Below, in pieces: positions 32,543-41,240 of a stretch of 64,000 nucleotides of DNA. Within the stretch, counting starts at the first letter, position 1. Each line of letters starts with the position of its first letter. Origin of the DNA: Streptomyces sp. L2 (lineage in GTDB: Bacteria > Actinomycetota > Actinomycetes > Streptomycetales > Streptomycetaceae); the NCBI RefSeq assembly GCF_004124325.1, contig NZ_QBDT01000001.1, forward strand, positions 5,766,001 through 5,830,000, read 5' to 3'. A program made the position numbers and the translations under genes. The notes under the pieces are model-generated. The model ran no database searches. It had not been told where the DNA came from and saw only the letters and a list, made by a program, of their open reading frames with translations.

Positions 32543-33574
32543 CTAAACCTGCCCCACCTTCTCCAGCGCGGAGCAACACGTGTCGACCAGCAACCGTGTC
32601 ACAACGTAAGGATCCACATTGGCGTTGGGACGCCGGTCCTCGATATACCCCTTGCCCTCCTTCTCGACCTGCCAAGGAATCCGCACCGAGGCCCCCCGGT
32701 CCGACACCCCGTACGAGTACCGGTCCCACGGCGCCGTCTCGTGCAGCCCCGTCAGCCGTTCGTCGATGCCGGCGCCGTAGTTCTTGACGTGGTCCAGCGG
32801 CTTGGATCCCTCGCCGAGGGACTCGCAGGCGGTGATGATCGCCTCGTAGCCCTCACGCATGGCCCTGGTGGAGAAGTTGGTGTGCGCGCCCGCCCCGTTC
32901 CAGTCGCCCTTGACCGGCTTCGGGTCCAGCGTCGCGGAGACACCGAAGTCCTCGGCGGTGCGGTACAGCAGCCAGCGGGCCACCCACATCTGGTCGGAGA
33001 CCTCCAGCGGGGCGAGCGGCCCGACCTGGAACTCCCACTGCCCCGGCATGACCTCGGCGTTGATGCCGGAGATGCCGAGCCCGGCCTTCAGGCAGTTGTC
33101 GAGGTGGGCCTCGACGACGTCCCGGCCGAAGATCTCGTCGGCGCCGACACCGCAGTAGTAGCCGCCCTGCGGGGCCGGGAAGCCGCCCTGGGGGAAGCCG
33201 AGCGGACGAGTGCCGTCGAAGAACGTGTACTCCTGCTCGATGCCGAACACCGGCTCCTGCGCGGCGAACCGCTCCGCGACCTCGGCCAGCTCAGCCCGGG
33301 TGTTGGACGGGTGCGGGGTCACGTCCGTGTCCAGGACCTCGCACAGCACCAGGATGTCGTCGCCGCCGCGGATCGGGTCCGGGCAGGTGAAGACCGGCCT
33401 GAGCACACAGTCCGAGGAGTGGCCCTCGGCCTGGTTGGTGGAGGACCCGTCGAACCCCCAGAGGGGCAGAGCGTCGAGACCGGCCGGGCCATCCGTGATG
33501 ATCTTCGTCTTGGAACGCAGCTTGGCCGTCGGCGCGGTGCCGTCGATCCAGATGTACTCGGCCTTGAAGGTCAC
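32543..33574 (-). CDS. glnII: Glutamine synthetase type II
   Basis: 343 residues from GTG 33574 (TFKAEYIWIDGTAPTAKLRSKTK), preceded by GAAGGA. It joins ammonia to glutamate using ATP. The eukaryote-like type II features are plain: PLWGFDGSSTNQAEG, GIEQEYTFFD, NAEVMPGQWEFQVGP, GDWNGAGAHTNFST and RGASVRIP. It is much shorter than GlnA and lacks the adenylylation loop, so it should escape GlnE control. A GlnR box with four half-sites lies 100-140 bases upstream. In Streptomyces glnII is the second, heat-labile synthetase, expressed under nitrogen limitation. Confidence 0.97.
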   Translation of the reverse strand: MTFKAEYIWIDGTAPTAKLRSKTKIITDGPAGLDALPLWGFDGSSTNQAEGHSSDCVLRPVFTCPDPIRGGDDILVLCEVLDTDVTPHPSNTRAELAEVAERFAAQEPVFGIEQEYTFFDGTRPLGFPQGGFPAPQGGYYCGVGADEIFGRDVVEAHLDNCLKAGLGISGINAEVMPGQWEFQVGPLAPLEVSDQMWVARWLLYRTAEDFGVSATLDPKPVKGDWNGAGAHTNFSTRAMREGYEAIITACESLGEGSKPLDHVKNYGAGIDERLTGLHETAPWDRYSYGVSDRGASVRIPWQVEKEGKGYIEDRRPNANVDPYVVTRLLVDTCCSALEKVGQV

Positions 33575-33675
33575 GGGGCCACATCCTTCGGGGTGGGTCG
33601 GGCGCGGGTGCGGGGAGTGCGGCGCTGCGGCACCGGGGCGGCGTACCGAACTGCTCAGCAGCCTGTCAACAGGCC

Positions 33676-33713
33676 GTTTCCCGTCCATTGCCCGGGTGTG
33701 AACCCCGTGTTAC
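33676..33713 (-). promoter_or_regulatory. GlnR box upstream of glnII
   Basis: On the minus strand the half-sites are GTAAC, TTCAC, GCAAT and GAAAC, each separated by exactly six bases. This matches the published form gTnAc-n6-GaAAc-n6-gTnAc-n6-GaAAc with weaker second and third half-sites. It fits nitrogen-dependent activation of glnII by GlnR. Confidence 0.7.
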
Positions 33714-33722
33714 CTGTGGACG

Positions 33723-33842
33723 CACGCGGTGCGCGCGCCGACGGCGCCGGTCCTGCTGTTCGTGGCCGCGAACAGCAGGACCCATGACCCGACGGAGGTG
33801 GTGGCCGCGGCCGACCGCCTCAGCTACTTCGCGTCCGGTTGA
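33723..33842 (+). pseudogene. Possible remnant of an alpha/beta-hydrolase-like gene end
   Basis: A 39-codon frame without a usable start reads APTAPVLLFVAANSRTHDP, then TEVVAAADRLSYFASG and TGA. The pattern P-V-L-L-x-V-A...S-R-x-H-D-P resembles the region before the last Asp of alpha/beta hydrolases. No matching upstream part is present because glnII occupies it. It may be a leftover of a deleted gene; weak evidence. Confidence 0.3.
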
Positions 33843-33845
33843 CCC

Positions 33846-34583
33846 TCACCCCACCTTCTCGATCAGTGCCCGGCGGATCAGGAACTTGCCGGACTCCCGG
33901 ACCTGCTCGAACGCGGAGTTGTTGAGCAGGACGCAGCTGCCGGAGACGGAGGTGACCTTCACCGTGGTCGACTTGTTGTTGTCCAGGTTGGTGACCTTCA
34001 GCGTCGTCCCCGCCGGGAACTGGTTACTGGACGCCGCCGGGGCGCCGCCCTCGCCGGAGAGCGTGACCGTGGACCCCTTGCAGACCTGCTGACCGGCACC
34101 CGCCTGCTGACCAGCACCAGCCTCCTGGCCGGCACCCGCCTGCTGACCGGTGTCCTGCCCGCCTCCGGCCTGCTGGCCGGCGCCCTGCTGGGCGTTCCCG
34201 CCCTGCTGACCGCTGCCCGCCTGTGCGTCGCTGCCCTGCCCCGACTGGGAGCCCTGAGCCGACTCCCCAACGGTGCAACCGGACGCCTTCTGCTGGACCT
34301 TGATCTGCGCGATGACCGCCTGCCGGTTGGCGATCCGGGCCGCCGACTGCGAGTCGGGGCTGGCCTGCTGACCGGCGATGAACCGCTCGTTGTTGCCGAG
34401 GGCCGTGGCCAGCCCCTGGCAGACGGTCGAGCCGTCCGCCGCCGACAGCGTTCGCGCGCCCGGCGGACTCTGCGCCGCGTTCGACGTGGACGCCAGCGCG
34501 AAGGCCCCGCCGCCCGCCACCGCCGCGGCACTGACGAGCAGCGCGATCTTCTTCTTCGTCCCGAGAGTTCTCCTACGCGACAT
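33846..34583 (-). CDS. Secreted double-psi beta-barrel (RlpA-like) protein with Gln/Ala/Gly linker
   Basis: 245 residues from ATG 34583 after AGGAGG. A signal segment (KKKIALLVSAAAVAGGGAFALAS) precedes a helical region with two cysteines (VCQGLATAL and SGCTVGES). Residues about 105-165 are a linker of repeated AGAGQQ. The C-terminal 80 residues (FPAGTTLKVTNLDNNKSTTV, then CVLLNNSAFEQV and IRRALIEKVG) have the strand pattern of the RlpA/expansin double-psi barrel, including GTTLKVTNLDN. The catalytic-type Asp of lytic members is not evident (TSVSGSC stands where a DRGP motif is usual), so it may bind rather than cut wall polymers. Its domain order mirrors the DUF1996 protein at 26829. Confidence 0.78.
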   Translation of the reverse strand: MSRRRTLGTKKKIALLVSAAAVAGGGAFALASTSNAAQSPPGARTLSAADGSTVCQGLATALGNNERFIAGQQASPDSQSAARIANRQAVIAQIKVQQKASGCTVGESAQGSQSGQGSDAQAGSGQQGGNAQQGAGQQAGGGQDTGQQAGAGQEAGAGQQAGAGQQVCKGSTVTLSGEGGAPAASSNQFPAGTTLKVTNLDNNKSTTVKVTSVSGSCVLLNNSAFEQVRESGKFLIRRALIEKVG

Positions 34584-34703
34584 GCGCGCCTCCTGAAGAG
34601 GTAGGGGAGCGTACGCCGCTATGTACGAGATGCCGAACGTGGTTACTCAGCGGTTCCGGGACTCAATCCAAGTAACCTGAATCACAGTGGAGTTGAGCGC
34701 GAT

Positions 34704-35072
34704 TCAGCTCTTGGTGCGGGACAGCGCCTCCTGTACGGCGTCCTCGCTGCGGGCCACCAGGGCCGTTCCGTCGTCGGCCGTGATGATGGGCCGCTGGATG
34801 AGCTTGGGATGTTCGGCGAGGGCCGTGATCCAGCGGTCCCGCGACGCCTCGTCCCGGGCCCACTCCTTGAGCCCCAGTTCCTTGGCGTCCGCCTCCTGGG
34901 TGCGCGTGATGTCCCACGGCTCCAGCCCGAGCCGGTCGAGCACGGCCCTGATCTCGTCCGCGCTCGGCACGTCCTCCAGGTACCGCCGGACCGTGTACTC
35001 GGCCCCCTCGGCGTCCAGCAGACTGATGGCGCTACGGCACTTCGAGCAGGCCGGATTGATCCAGATCTCCAT
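34704..35072 (-). CDS. ArsC/Spx-family thioredoxin-fold protein
   Basis: 122 residues from ATG 35072 (MEIWINPACSKCRSAISLLD). The fold is that of ArsC and Spx: a CxxC-like pair at Cys9 and Cys12, the YTVRRYLEDVPS strand, EIRAVLDRLG, the helix with AKELGL, and PKLIQRPIITADDGTALVARSED with the conserved R-P-I. Members include glutaredoxin-dependent arsenate reductases, but no other ars gene is near, so arsenate resistance is only one option. It is read divergently from the gene at 35329. Confidence 0.85.
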   Translation of the reverse strand: MEIWINPACSKCRSAISLLDAEGAEYTVRRYLEDVPSADEIRAVLDRLGLEPWDITRTQEADAKELGLKEWARDEASRDRWITALAEHPKLIQRPIITADDGTALVARSEDAVQEALSRTKS

Positions 35073-35328
35073 ACCCCCACGGTACGCGAGGATTCCCCCG
35101 CGCCGGCGCACCGGGGACACCTTCGCCGGCCCCTCTGTTCGATTTTCTGCCGTCTCCCGGGCCCCTCGCGAAACGGCCGTGACACACCGCCAATTACCCA
35201 GCCGACCAGCCGATTTACCCGTCCGGGCGGACTGCTCGATGTCAGTGGTGGGCAGTAGACTGGAGTCAGTGTTCGAGAGCATCGCCGGGACGTCCGGCGC
35301 ATGCTCTGATCGCGACAGGAGGATGCCC

Positions 35329-35643
35329 GTGCCCGCTGCCGCACTCAAGCCGAAGCCGTTGCCGACCCAGTCCACCGCCAGGCGTGCCGTCCGGCTGGAC
35401 TCGCCGTACGTGCCGCTGGAGAAGCGCCCGCTGCCCGCCGGGCGGCCGCGCGAGTGGTACCAGACGCACAACCGCCGCCTGAAGGCCATGCGCCTCGCCA
35501 TCGCCCTGCTGGACTCCGGGGTCTACCTGCCCGACCAGGCCCGCGACGAGACGATCCGGGACACGGCGGAGACGATAGGCGTGCACCCGCCGTCCGCCAC
35601 GACGTGCCACATGGTGCGGGCGTTCATGCGCTACCACCGCTGA
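35329..35643 (+). CDS. Conserved actinobacterial protein of unknown function
   Basis: 104 residues. GTG 35329 is preferred because AGGAGG ends six bases ahead; ATG 35323 directly abuts that site. The protein is basic at the N terminus (KPKPLPTQSTARRAVRLDSPYVPLEKRPLPAGRPREWYQ) and then helical (RLKAMRLAIALLDSGVYL and HPPSATTCHMVRAFMRYHR). No known motif is visible. Small proteins of this form recur in Streptomyces genomes. Confidence 0.75.
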   Translation: MPAAALKPKPLPTQSTARRAVRLDSPYVPLEKRPLPAGRPREWYQTHNRRLKAMRLAIALLDSGVYLPDQARDETIRDTAETIGVHPPSATTCHMVRAFMRYHR

Positions 35644-35659
35644 CGCGACGGGTCTCCGG

Positions 35660-35701
35660 GGCGCCGGGCGCTCCGCCGCACGAGGCGGGGCACCCGGCGC
35701 C
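35660..35701. terminator. Bidirectional terminator-like stem
   Basis: Eighteen-base arms (35660-35677 and 35684-35701) pair with two mismatches around a six-base loop. The stem lies between two convergent genes ending at 35643 and 35800. Confidence 0.65.
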
Positions 35702-35799
35702 TCCCCGCACCGGCCGCCTCCCCGCACCGGCCGCCACCCCGCCGCCGTCGCCGGCCAACAGCACCCCTGGCAGGGCGGACGCACCCCCCGCCGGACGGC

Positions 35800-36987
35800 T
35801 CACGCGGACAACTCCTTCTCCAGCGGCGTCCGGAAACGCGGCGTGATCCTCGTCGTACCCGCCCACCCCCGCAGCCGCTCGGCCTCCGCCGCGACCGCCG
35901 CCACGGCCTCCGCGCCCACGCCGTCCCGCTCCGTGATCCGCCAGACGATCTCGCCGTCCGGACGCTGGGCCCAGCCGCCCACCACCCGGCCGTTCCACCA
36001 CACCGTGGGCCCCACGTTGCCGCTGCGGTCGAAGAGCAGGGGGCGCAGAGCCGGGGCGAGATACCAGTCCCGCTGCTGCCAGCCCATCGCCGTCGGATCC
36101 AGGCCGGGCAGCAGGGCCGCCCAGGGCTCCTCCGGGGGCCGTACCGGAGCCGCGTCGCCGGCGGTGACGTAGCCCGTGCCCTCGTCCAGGGACACCTCCC
36201 GCGCTCCGATCGCCGCCAGGGCCCGGCGGACCTCCGTCACCCGCCAGCCCGTCCACCACTTCAGATCCGCCTCCGTCGCCGGACCGCACGCGCCGAGCCA
36301 GCGCTCCAGCAGCTCCGCCTGGGCCGCCGCCGGGTCCAGCTCCGGGTGCGGGGGCGCCACCGCCCAGCGGAACTGGGTGGACGTCCAGGAGCCCAGCGGG
36401 CGGCCACGGACCACCTTCCCCTCGACGCCCAGCACCCGCAGCAGGCGCGAGGAGACCGTGTGCACGCCCTCGTAGCTCTTTCCCGCCGCGTACGCGAACT
36501 GCTCGCGCAGGCGCGGCTCGTCCACCGCGAGCTCCGACGCCGTCGCCTGCCCCCGCCGGGCCAGCGCGGCCAGCGTCGAGGCCTCCACCTCCGTCAGCCA
36601 GGCCGCGTCCGGGGCGCCCGCGACGGCCATGTCCTTCACCAGTTTCGCCCGCTCCCGGGCGGCCACCGTCAGGCCCGTCGAGGCGTGGACGACCGCCGTC
36701 AGCTCCGTGGGGAACACGAACACCGTGTGCCGCATGCCGTGCATGCGCACGAGCGTGCGGTCCTCGTACAGCGCGCGCTCGGTCTCGGGCAGCGCCTTCG
36801 CCGGCTCGGCCAGCCGCGCCGCCACCGCCAGGTACACCGTCGCCGGATCCGTGCCGTGCAGCGCCACCAGCGAGCCCGCGACCTCCTCGGGACTCCCCGC
36901 CCGCACCCCACCCGCCAGCCGGTGCCGCAGGGCCAGCCGGGCCCGCCGCTCCGCCGCGTCGATGTGCCGCCGCTTGCTCTCACCCAT
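35800..36987 (-). CDS. Winged-helix DNA-binding-domain protein (AlkZ-like, HTH_42 family)
   Basis: 395 residues from ATG 36987 (MGESKRRHIDAAERRARLALRHRL) with GAGG five bases ahead; GTG 36999 is a longer option. Family marks are VALHGTDPATVYLAVAAR near the start, the winged-helix segments in the middle, and LPGLDPTAMGWQQRDWYLAP and GNVGPTVWWNGRVVGGWAQR near the end. Relatives include AlkZ, a DNA glycosylase that unhooks crosslinks made by azinomycin, but many members are uncharacterised. The QxQ motif of AlkZ is not obvious here (ALHGTDP stands in its place), so the repair role is unproven. Confidence 0.85.
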   Translation of the reverse strand: MGESKRRHIDAAERRARLALRHRLAGGVRAGSPEEVAGSLVALHGTDPATVYLAVAARLAEPAKALPETERALYEDRTLVRMHGMRHTVFVFPTELTAVVHASTGLTVAARERAKLVKDMAVAGAPDAAWLTEVEASTLAALARRGQATASELAVDEPRLREQFAYAAGKSYEGVHTVSSRLLRVLGVEGKVVRGRPLGSWTSTQFRWAVAPPHPELDPAAAQAELLERWLGACGPATEADLKWWTGWRVTEVRRALAAIGAREVSLDEGTGYVTAGDAAPVRPPEEPWAALLPGLDPTAMGWQQRDWYLAPALRPLLFDRSGNVGPTVWWNGRVVGGWAQRPDGEIVWRITERDGVGAEAVAAVAAEAERLRGWAGTTRITPRFRTPLEKELSA

Positions 36988-37169
36988 GCCGGCCTCCACC
37001 CGTCACATCACGTCAGCTCCGACTCCTGCCCCCATCCTCTCCGACCCCACTGACAATCGGCCGTCCCGCCCGCGCCACCGTACGGAAAACCAGGTGCACG
37101 CCCCGTAATCGCCTCCCTACGCTGAAAGGGCGTCACGAAACCGGCAAACCGCACCCACGGAGGTCCGAC

Positions 37170-37448
37170 ATGCGCACTTTCGTCCTCGCCGCGACCGCCG
37201 TCCTGGTGGCCCTCGGCATCGAGAACCACGCCTGGTGGCTGGCCGCAGTCACCCTGTTGTGCCTGTACCTGAGACACGGCAGGGGCTCGCCCGGTACGGC
37301 CCCTCCCACCACCGGCACCCCCGCGCCCCCGCCCGACTCCTACCGCGCCTACCGCGACCGCCGGGACCGCCAGGCCAAGTGGGAGCGCCGCTACCGCCGC
37401 GAACGCCCCTTCGAGGCCCGGCGCCAGGAGCGTGGGCGGACCAAGTGA
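37170..37448 (+). CDS. Small membrane protein
   Basis: 92 residues. One hydrophobic hairpin at the N terminus (FVLAATAVLVALGI and AWWLAAVTLLCLYL) is followed by a Pro-rich stretch and a strongly basic C-terminal tail (RAYRDRRDRQAKWERRYRRERPFEARRQERGRTK), which would lie in the cytoplasm. ATG 37170 follows CGGAGG. Function unknown. It is convergent with pspAB; a terminator hairpin spans both ends. Confidence 0.75.
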   Translation: MRTFVLAATAVLVALGIENHAWWLAAVTLLCLYLRHGRGSPGTAPPTTGTPAPPPDSYRAYRDRRDRQAKWERRYRRERPFEARRQERGRTK

Positions 37449-37453
37449 GGCCC

Positions 37454-37482
37454 GGCGCCCCCGGTCACAGACCGGGGGCGCC
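37454..37482. terminator. Bidirectional terminator hairpin
   Basis: GGCGCCCCCGGTC and its exact complement form a 13-base stem around ACA. It lies just past the stop at 37448 and overlaps the last codons of the facing pspAB gene. Confidence 0.75.
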
Positions 37483-38049
37483 CCACACCGGGAACCAGCG
37501 GCTGAGGTCCTGCTCGATCCGCAGGTCGTTCGCGAGGGTCGCCTTCAACTGCAGCTCCAGCGCGTTGTCCCGGCGCTTCGCCCCGCCGGGCAGCGGGGCG
37601 AAGGGGTAGAACGCGCCGCGCTTGTACAGATAGACCAGGGCCAGGCGGCGGTCCCGGTCGTCGGTGAACGCGGCCAGGGAGCACAGCAGCTGGGGGCCAA
37701 AGCCGTTGACCTCCATCGAGGTGTTCACCGCGTGCAGGTCGGTGACCAGCTCCGGCAGCTCGTCGGGGGCGCGGTGGGAGACCAGCCACGAGTAGCCGTA
37801 GTCGTCCTGGCTGAACTCCACCGGGGGCCCGGTGCGGTCGGTGTCCGCGTCGAGCAGGGCCTGGACCTCCCGGTGGGTCTGCTCGAAGGCCGCGCCCTCC
37901 ACCGTGGCGAAGCAGACCGCGCCGGCCCCGGTCGGTGTGAAGCCGGCCGAGGCCTGGAGCGTGATCGCCGCCGACGGCAGCGCGAAGAGCTGATCGAGGT
38001 CGGGCGCGACGGGTTTCGTACGGCCCAGCAGGATGTCCAGCAGCCCCAA
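37465..38049 (-). CDS. pspAB: PspAB-type protein next to HtpX
   Basis: 194 residues (MGLLDILLGRTKPVAPDLDQLFAL). The sequence is typical of the actinobacterial family named PspA-associated protein PspAB, found beside htpX. Three bases separate its start codon from the htpX stop, so the two are one operon. No catalytic motif is seen. Co-occurrence suggests a role in membrane-stress response with the protease. The name comes from recall of the family, not a search. Confidence 0.8.
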   Translation of the reverse strand: MGLLDILLGRTKPVAPDLDQLFALPSAAITLQASAGFTPTGAGAVCFATVEGAAFEQTHREVQALLDADTDRTGPPVEFSQDDYGYSWLVSHRAPDELPELVTDLHAVNTSMEVNGFGPQLLCSLAAFTDDRDRRLALVYLYKRGAFYPFAPLPGGAKRRDNALELQLKATLANDLRIEQDLSRWFPVWGAPGL

Positions 38050-38052
38050 GAC

Positions 38053-38970
38053 TCAGCCCGCCTTCCCCGGTGCCGTCGCCTCGCCCAGTTCGGCGGAGAT
38101 ACGGCCCAACTGCTCCAGCCGCTGCTCCAGCGTCGGGTGCGTGGAGAACAGGCGGGCGATGCCGGGCTCGGCGCCCAGGGCCGGGGTGAAGTAGAACGCG
38201 TTGAACGCCTGGGCGGTGCGCAGGTCCTCGCTCGGGATGCGGGCGATGTCCCCGGTGACCTTGGTCAGCGCGGACGCCAGCGCCGAGGGGCGCCCGGTCA
38301 GATGGGCCGCGGCCCGGTCGGCGGCCAGCTCCCGGTACCGGGACAGGGCCCGGATCAGCAGGAAGCTGATCGCGTACACGGCGGCCGAGACACCCATCAC
38401 GATGGCGAACACGGCCATCGTGTTCTGGTCCTTGCGGCCCCGGAACAGCTCCGAGTAGAACGCGAACCGCACCATCAGGCCCGCGATCACGCCGAGGAAG
38501 GACGCGACCGTGATCACGGCGACGTCCTTGTGCGCCACGTGCGACAGCTCGTGCGCGAGGACGCCCTCCAGCTCGCCCGGCTCCAGTCTGCGCATCAGCC
38601 CCGTCGTCACGCAGATCACCGCGTGATCGGGGTTCCGCCCGGTCGCGAACGCGTTCGGCATGTCCATCCGGGACACGGCGACAACCGGCTTCGGCATGTC
38701 CGCCTGCGCGCACAGTCGGTCGATCACCCCGTGCAGGTCCGGATACTCCTCGCGCTCCACGATCCGGCCGTGCATCGCGTACAGCGCGATGCGGTCGGAG
38801 AACCAGTACTGGGCGACGAGCAGCCCCGCCGCGACCACCACGACCAGCACCCACGACTTCAGCAGCACGATCAACGCGGCGACGAAGCCCACGTACAGCA
38901 ACCCGAGCAGGAACAGCGTGACCCCCATACGCGCGGTCAACCGCCGGTCGCTCCGGAAGCGGCTCTGCAT
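38053..38970 (-). CDS. htpX: Membrane zinc metalloprotease HtpX (M48 family)
   Basis: 305 residues. Two N-terminal membrane segments (VTLFLLGLLYVGFVAALIVLL and VLVVVVAAGLLVAQYWF) are followed by the M48 catalytic core: MPNAFATGRNPDHAVICVT, then the zinc motif HELSH at 140-144, and the third ligand in YRELAADR. Two more membrane segments follow. HtpX digests misfolded membrane proteins. The start ATG 38970 (MQSRFRSDRRLTARMG) has GGGGTG ahead. It is the first gene of the pair with pspAB. Confidence 0.95.
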   Translation of the reverse strand: MQSRFRSDRRLTARMGVTLFLLGLLYVGFVAALIVLLKSWVLVVVVAAGLLVAQYWFSDRIALYAMHGRIVEREEYPDLHGVIDRLCAQADMPKPVVAVSRMDMPNAFATGRNPDHAVICVTTGLMRRLEPGELEGVLAHELSHVAHKDVAVITVASFLGVIAGLMVRFAFYSELFRGRKDQNTMAVFAIVMGVSAAVYAISFLLIRALSRYRELAADRAAAHLTGRPSALASALTKVTGDIARIPSEDLRTAQAFNAFYFTPALGAEPGIARLFSTHPTLEQRLEQLGRISAELGEATAPGKAG

Positions 38971-39285
38971 CTTGCATCACCCCGCAGTCAGGCACTCGTC
39001 CCGCTGTCCAGTGTGCACCTGCCGACCCCCATGAAGCGGTCCCGATCGCCCCTAGGGGCAGCAAAAGCTCCCGGTATGTCGCCACCCGTCGCCGACAGTC
39101 ACCCCGGCCGCCCCGGCCGAGCGCCTCCCCGGGCTCCCGCGCCGTCCGGTCCGGCGCACCTCACGCCCGCCCCCGCCGTACCGCGAGCTCCGCGCGGGCC
39201 CGCAGCCGGTCGGGGGCCTCGTGCGGTGCGGCGCCGGCGGCGAGGTGGCGCGCGGTGAGGATGCCCTCTCGCAGGTCCGAGAGCA
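38971..39285. other. Intergenic stretch, possible gene remnant on the minus strand
   Basis: It contains the htpX promoter side. On the minus strand, after the stop at 39286, codons read SDLREGILTARHLAAGAAPH, then EAPDRLRARAELAVRRGRA and a stop at 39161. That is protein-like but has no start of its own. No terminator or operator was clear. Confidence 0.35.
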
Positions 39286-39543
39286 CTAGTAGGGGGAGCT
39301 GAGCTGGGCGTAGCCGAGGAGCAGGATCACCGCGGCCACGCAGCCCAGGACGATGGCCGTGGACATCCAGGACGAGCGGCGGGGCGCCACCGGCTCGGGG
39401 TCGGCGCGGAAGGGGGCCGGGTCCGGCGGGTTCTCCTTCCAGCGGGCGGCCAGCATCCGGGCGCGGGCGGACGGCTCCTTGTGCTCGGCGGAGTTCGCCC
39501 ACCGGTGATCGAACTCCCGCTCCCAGTCGTCCTGTTCAGTCAT
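39286..39543 (-). CDS. Small membrane protein, one transmembrane segment
   Basis: 85 residues (MTEQDDWEREFDHRWANSAEHKEPSARARMLAARWKENP). The N-terminal two thirds are charged and Pro-rich and would be cytoplasmic; a single segment near the end (STAIVLGCVAAVILLLGYAQL) spans the membrane. ATG 39543 has AGAGG about ten bases ahead. No known family. It lies downstream of glnA in the same direction but after the glnA terminator. Confidence 0.75.
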   Translation of the reverse strand: MTEQDDWEREFDHRWANSAEHKEPSARARMLAARWKENPPDPAPFRADPEPVAPRRSSWMSTAIVLGCVAAVILLLGYAQLSSPY

Positions 39544-39642
39544 CCCCGTGCAACCTCTCTCGTCCGGCGGTCAGGGAGGATGATCCCCCGACAATAGGAA
39601 GTCTGGGAAGCGCAAAAGGTTGCACGCACCCCGGGAACGCGG

Positions 39643-39680
39643 GACGCCCCCGCCTCCGGAGAACCGGAGACGGGGGCGTC
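39643..39680 (-). terminator. Terminator hairpin after glnA
   Basis: GACGCCCCCGCCTCCGG (39643-39659) pairs with 39664-39680 with one mismatch and a four-base loop AGAA, about 55 bases beyond the glnA stop. Confidence 0.75.
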
Positions 39681-39734
39681 GGCGACGCACGGGGACGGCG
39701 ACGGCACACGAGGCCGGGCCGGCCTCGGGCCGGA

Positions 39735-41144
39735 TCACACGTCGAAGTACAGCTCGAACTCGTGCGGGTGCGGGCGCAGCTGCAGCGGGGCGATCTCGTT
39801 CGCGCGCTTGTAGTCGATCCACGTCTCGATCAGGTCCGGCGTGAACACGTCGCCCTGGAGGAGGAACTCGTGGTCGGACTCCAGGCGGTCGAGGACCGCG
39901 CCGAGGGAGGTCGGGACCTGCGCCACGTTGGCGTGCTCCTCGGGAGCCAGCTCGTAGAGGTCCTTGTCGATCGGCTCGGCCGGCTCGATCTTGTTCTTGA
40001 TGCCGTCCAGGCCCGCGAGCAGCAGCGCGGAGAAGGCCAGGTACGGGTTGCCGGAGGAGTCCGGGGCGCGGAACTCGACGCGCTTGGCCTTCGGGTTCGA
40101 ACCGGTGATCGGGATACGCATGGCCGCGGAGCGGTTGCGCTGCGAGTACACCAGGTTGATCGGCGCCTCGAAGCCCGGCACCAGGCGGTGGTACGAGTTC
40201 ACCGTCGGGTTGGTGAAGGCCAGCAGCGACGGGGCGTGCTTGAGGATGCCGCCGATGTAGTAGCGGGCGGTGTCCGACAGGCCCGCGTACCCGGCCTCGT
40301 CGTAGAACAGCGGCTCGCCGTTGCTCCACAGCGACTGGTGCACGTGCATGCCCGAGCCGTTGTCACCGAAGATCGGCTTCGGCATGAAGGTCGCCGTCTT
40401 GCCGTTCTTCCACGCCACGTTCTTCACGATGTACTTGAAGAGCTGGAGGTCGTCGGCGGCGGCGAGCAGCGTGTTGAACTTGTAGTTGATCTCCGCCTGG
40501 CCGGCCGTGCCCACCTCGTGGTGCTGGCGCTCGACCTTCAGGCCGGACCGCTCCAGCTCCAGGGAGATCTCGGCACGCAGGTCGGCGAAGTGGTCGACCG
40601 GCGGGACCGGGAAGTAGCCGCCCTTGTAGCGGACCTTGTAACCGCGGTTGTCCTCCAGCGCACCGGTGTTCCAGGCGCCCGCCTCGGAGTCGATGTGGTA
40701 GAAGGACTCGTTCTCCGCGGTCCGGAAACGGACGCTGTCGAAGACGTAGAACTCGGCCTCGGGGCCGAAGAACGCGGTGTCGGCGATCCCGGTGGAGGCC
40801 AGGTACGCCTCGGCCTTCTTCGCCACGTTGCGCGGGTCACGGGAGTACTGCTCGCCCGTGATCGGGTCGTGGATGAAGAAGTTGATGTTGAGCGTCTTGT
40901 CGCGGCGGAACGGGTCCACGCGCGCGGTGGACAGGTCGGGGCGCAGGGACATGTCCGACTCGTGGATGGCCTGGAAACCACGGATCGAGGATCCGTCGAA
41001 GGCCTGCTCGTCGTCGGGGTCGAACGCCTCGGCGGGCAACGTGAAGTGCTGCATGACGCCCGGCAGGTCGCAGAAGCGGACGTCGACGAACTTGACGTCC
41101 TCGTCCGCGATGAACTTCTTGGCCTCGTCGGCGTTCTGGAACAT
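39735..41144 (-). CDS. glnA: Glutamine synthetase type I
   Basis: 469 residues from ATG 41144 after AGGAGG; the longer open frame towards 41939 covers the promoter and is not coding. Motifs: [69 protein letters not shown], and [12 protein letters not shown]. The adenylylation tyrosine is Tyr397 in [12 protein letters not shown], the target of GlnE at 744. It is a dodecameric cytoplasmic enzyme making glutamine from glutamate, ammonia and ATP. A textbook GlnR box lies upstream, so it is controlled both by GlnR at transcription and by AMP attachment. Confidence 0.98.
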   Translation of the reverse strand: MFQNADEAKKFIADEDVKFVDVRFCDLPGVMQHFTLPAEAFDPDDEQAFDGSSIRGFQAIHESDMSLRPDLSTARVDPFRRDKTLNINFFIHDPITGEQYSRDPRNVAKKAEAYLASTGIADTAFFGPEAEFYVFDSVRFRTAENESFYHIDSEAGAWNTGALEDNRGYKVRYKGGYFPVPPVDHFADLRAEISLELERSGLKVERQHHEVGTAGQAEINYKFNTLLAAADDLQLFKYIVKNVAWKNGKTATFMPKPIFGDNGSGMHVHQSLWSNGEPLFYDEAGYAGLSDTARYYIGGILKHAPSLLAFTNPTVNSYHRLVPGFEAPINLVYSQRNRSAAMRIPITGSNPKAKRVEFRAPDSSGNPYLAFSALLLAGLDGIKNKIEPAEPIDKDLYELAPEEHANVAQVPTSLGAVLDRLESDHEFLLQGDVFTPDLIETWIDYKRANEIAPLQLRPHPHEFELYFDV

Positions 41145-41240
41145 CCAGCTCCTCCTACTCCCGACCGTCCCGCCGGGGTGGTAGATCGTTCGTGCGGCCA
41201 GTGCGGTGGCACACGCTGTCCTCGACCCTAGGGACGGGTG

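Noticed and set aside
37391..39085. A 564-codon minus-strand frame over pspAB and htpX
   Set aside because: Shadow in another frame; the pspAB and htpX frames carry the family motifs.
39161..39502. A 113-codon minus-strand frame
   Set aside because: Most of it is an out-of-frame shadow of the small membrane gene at 39286-39543; only the tail looked protein-like and is noted in the intergenic entry.
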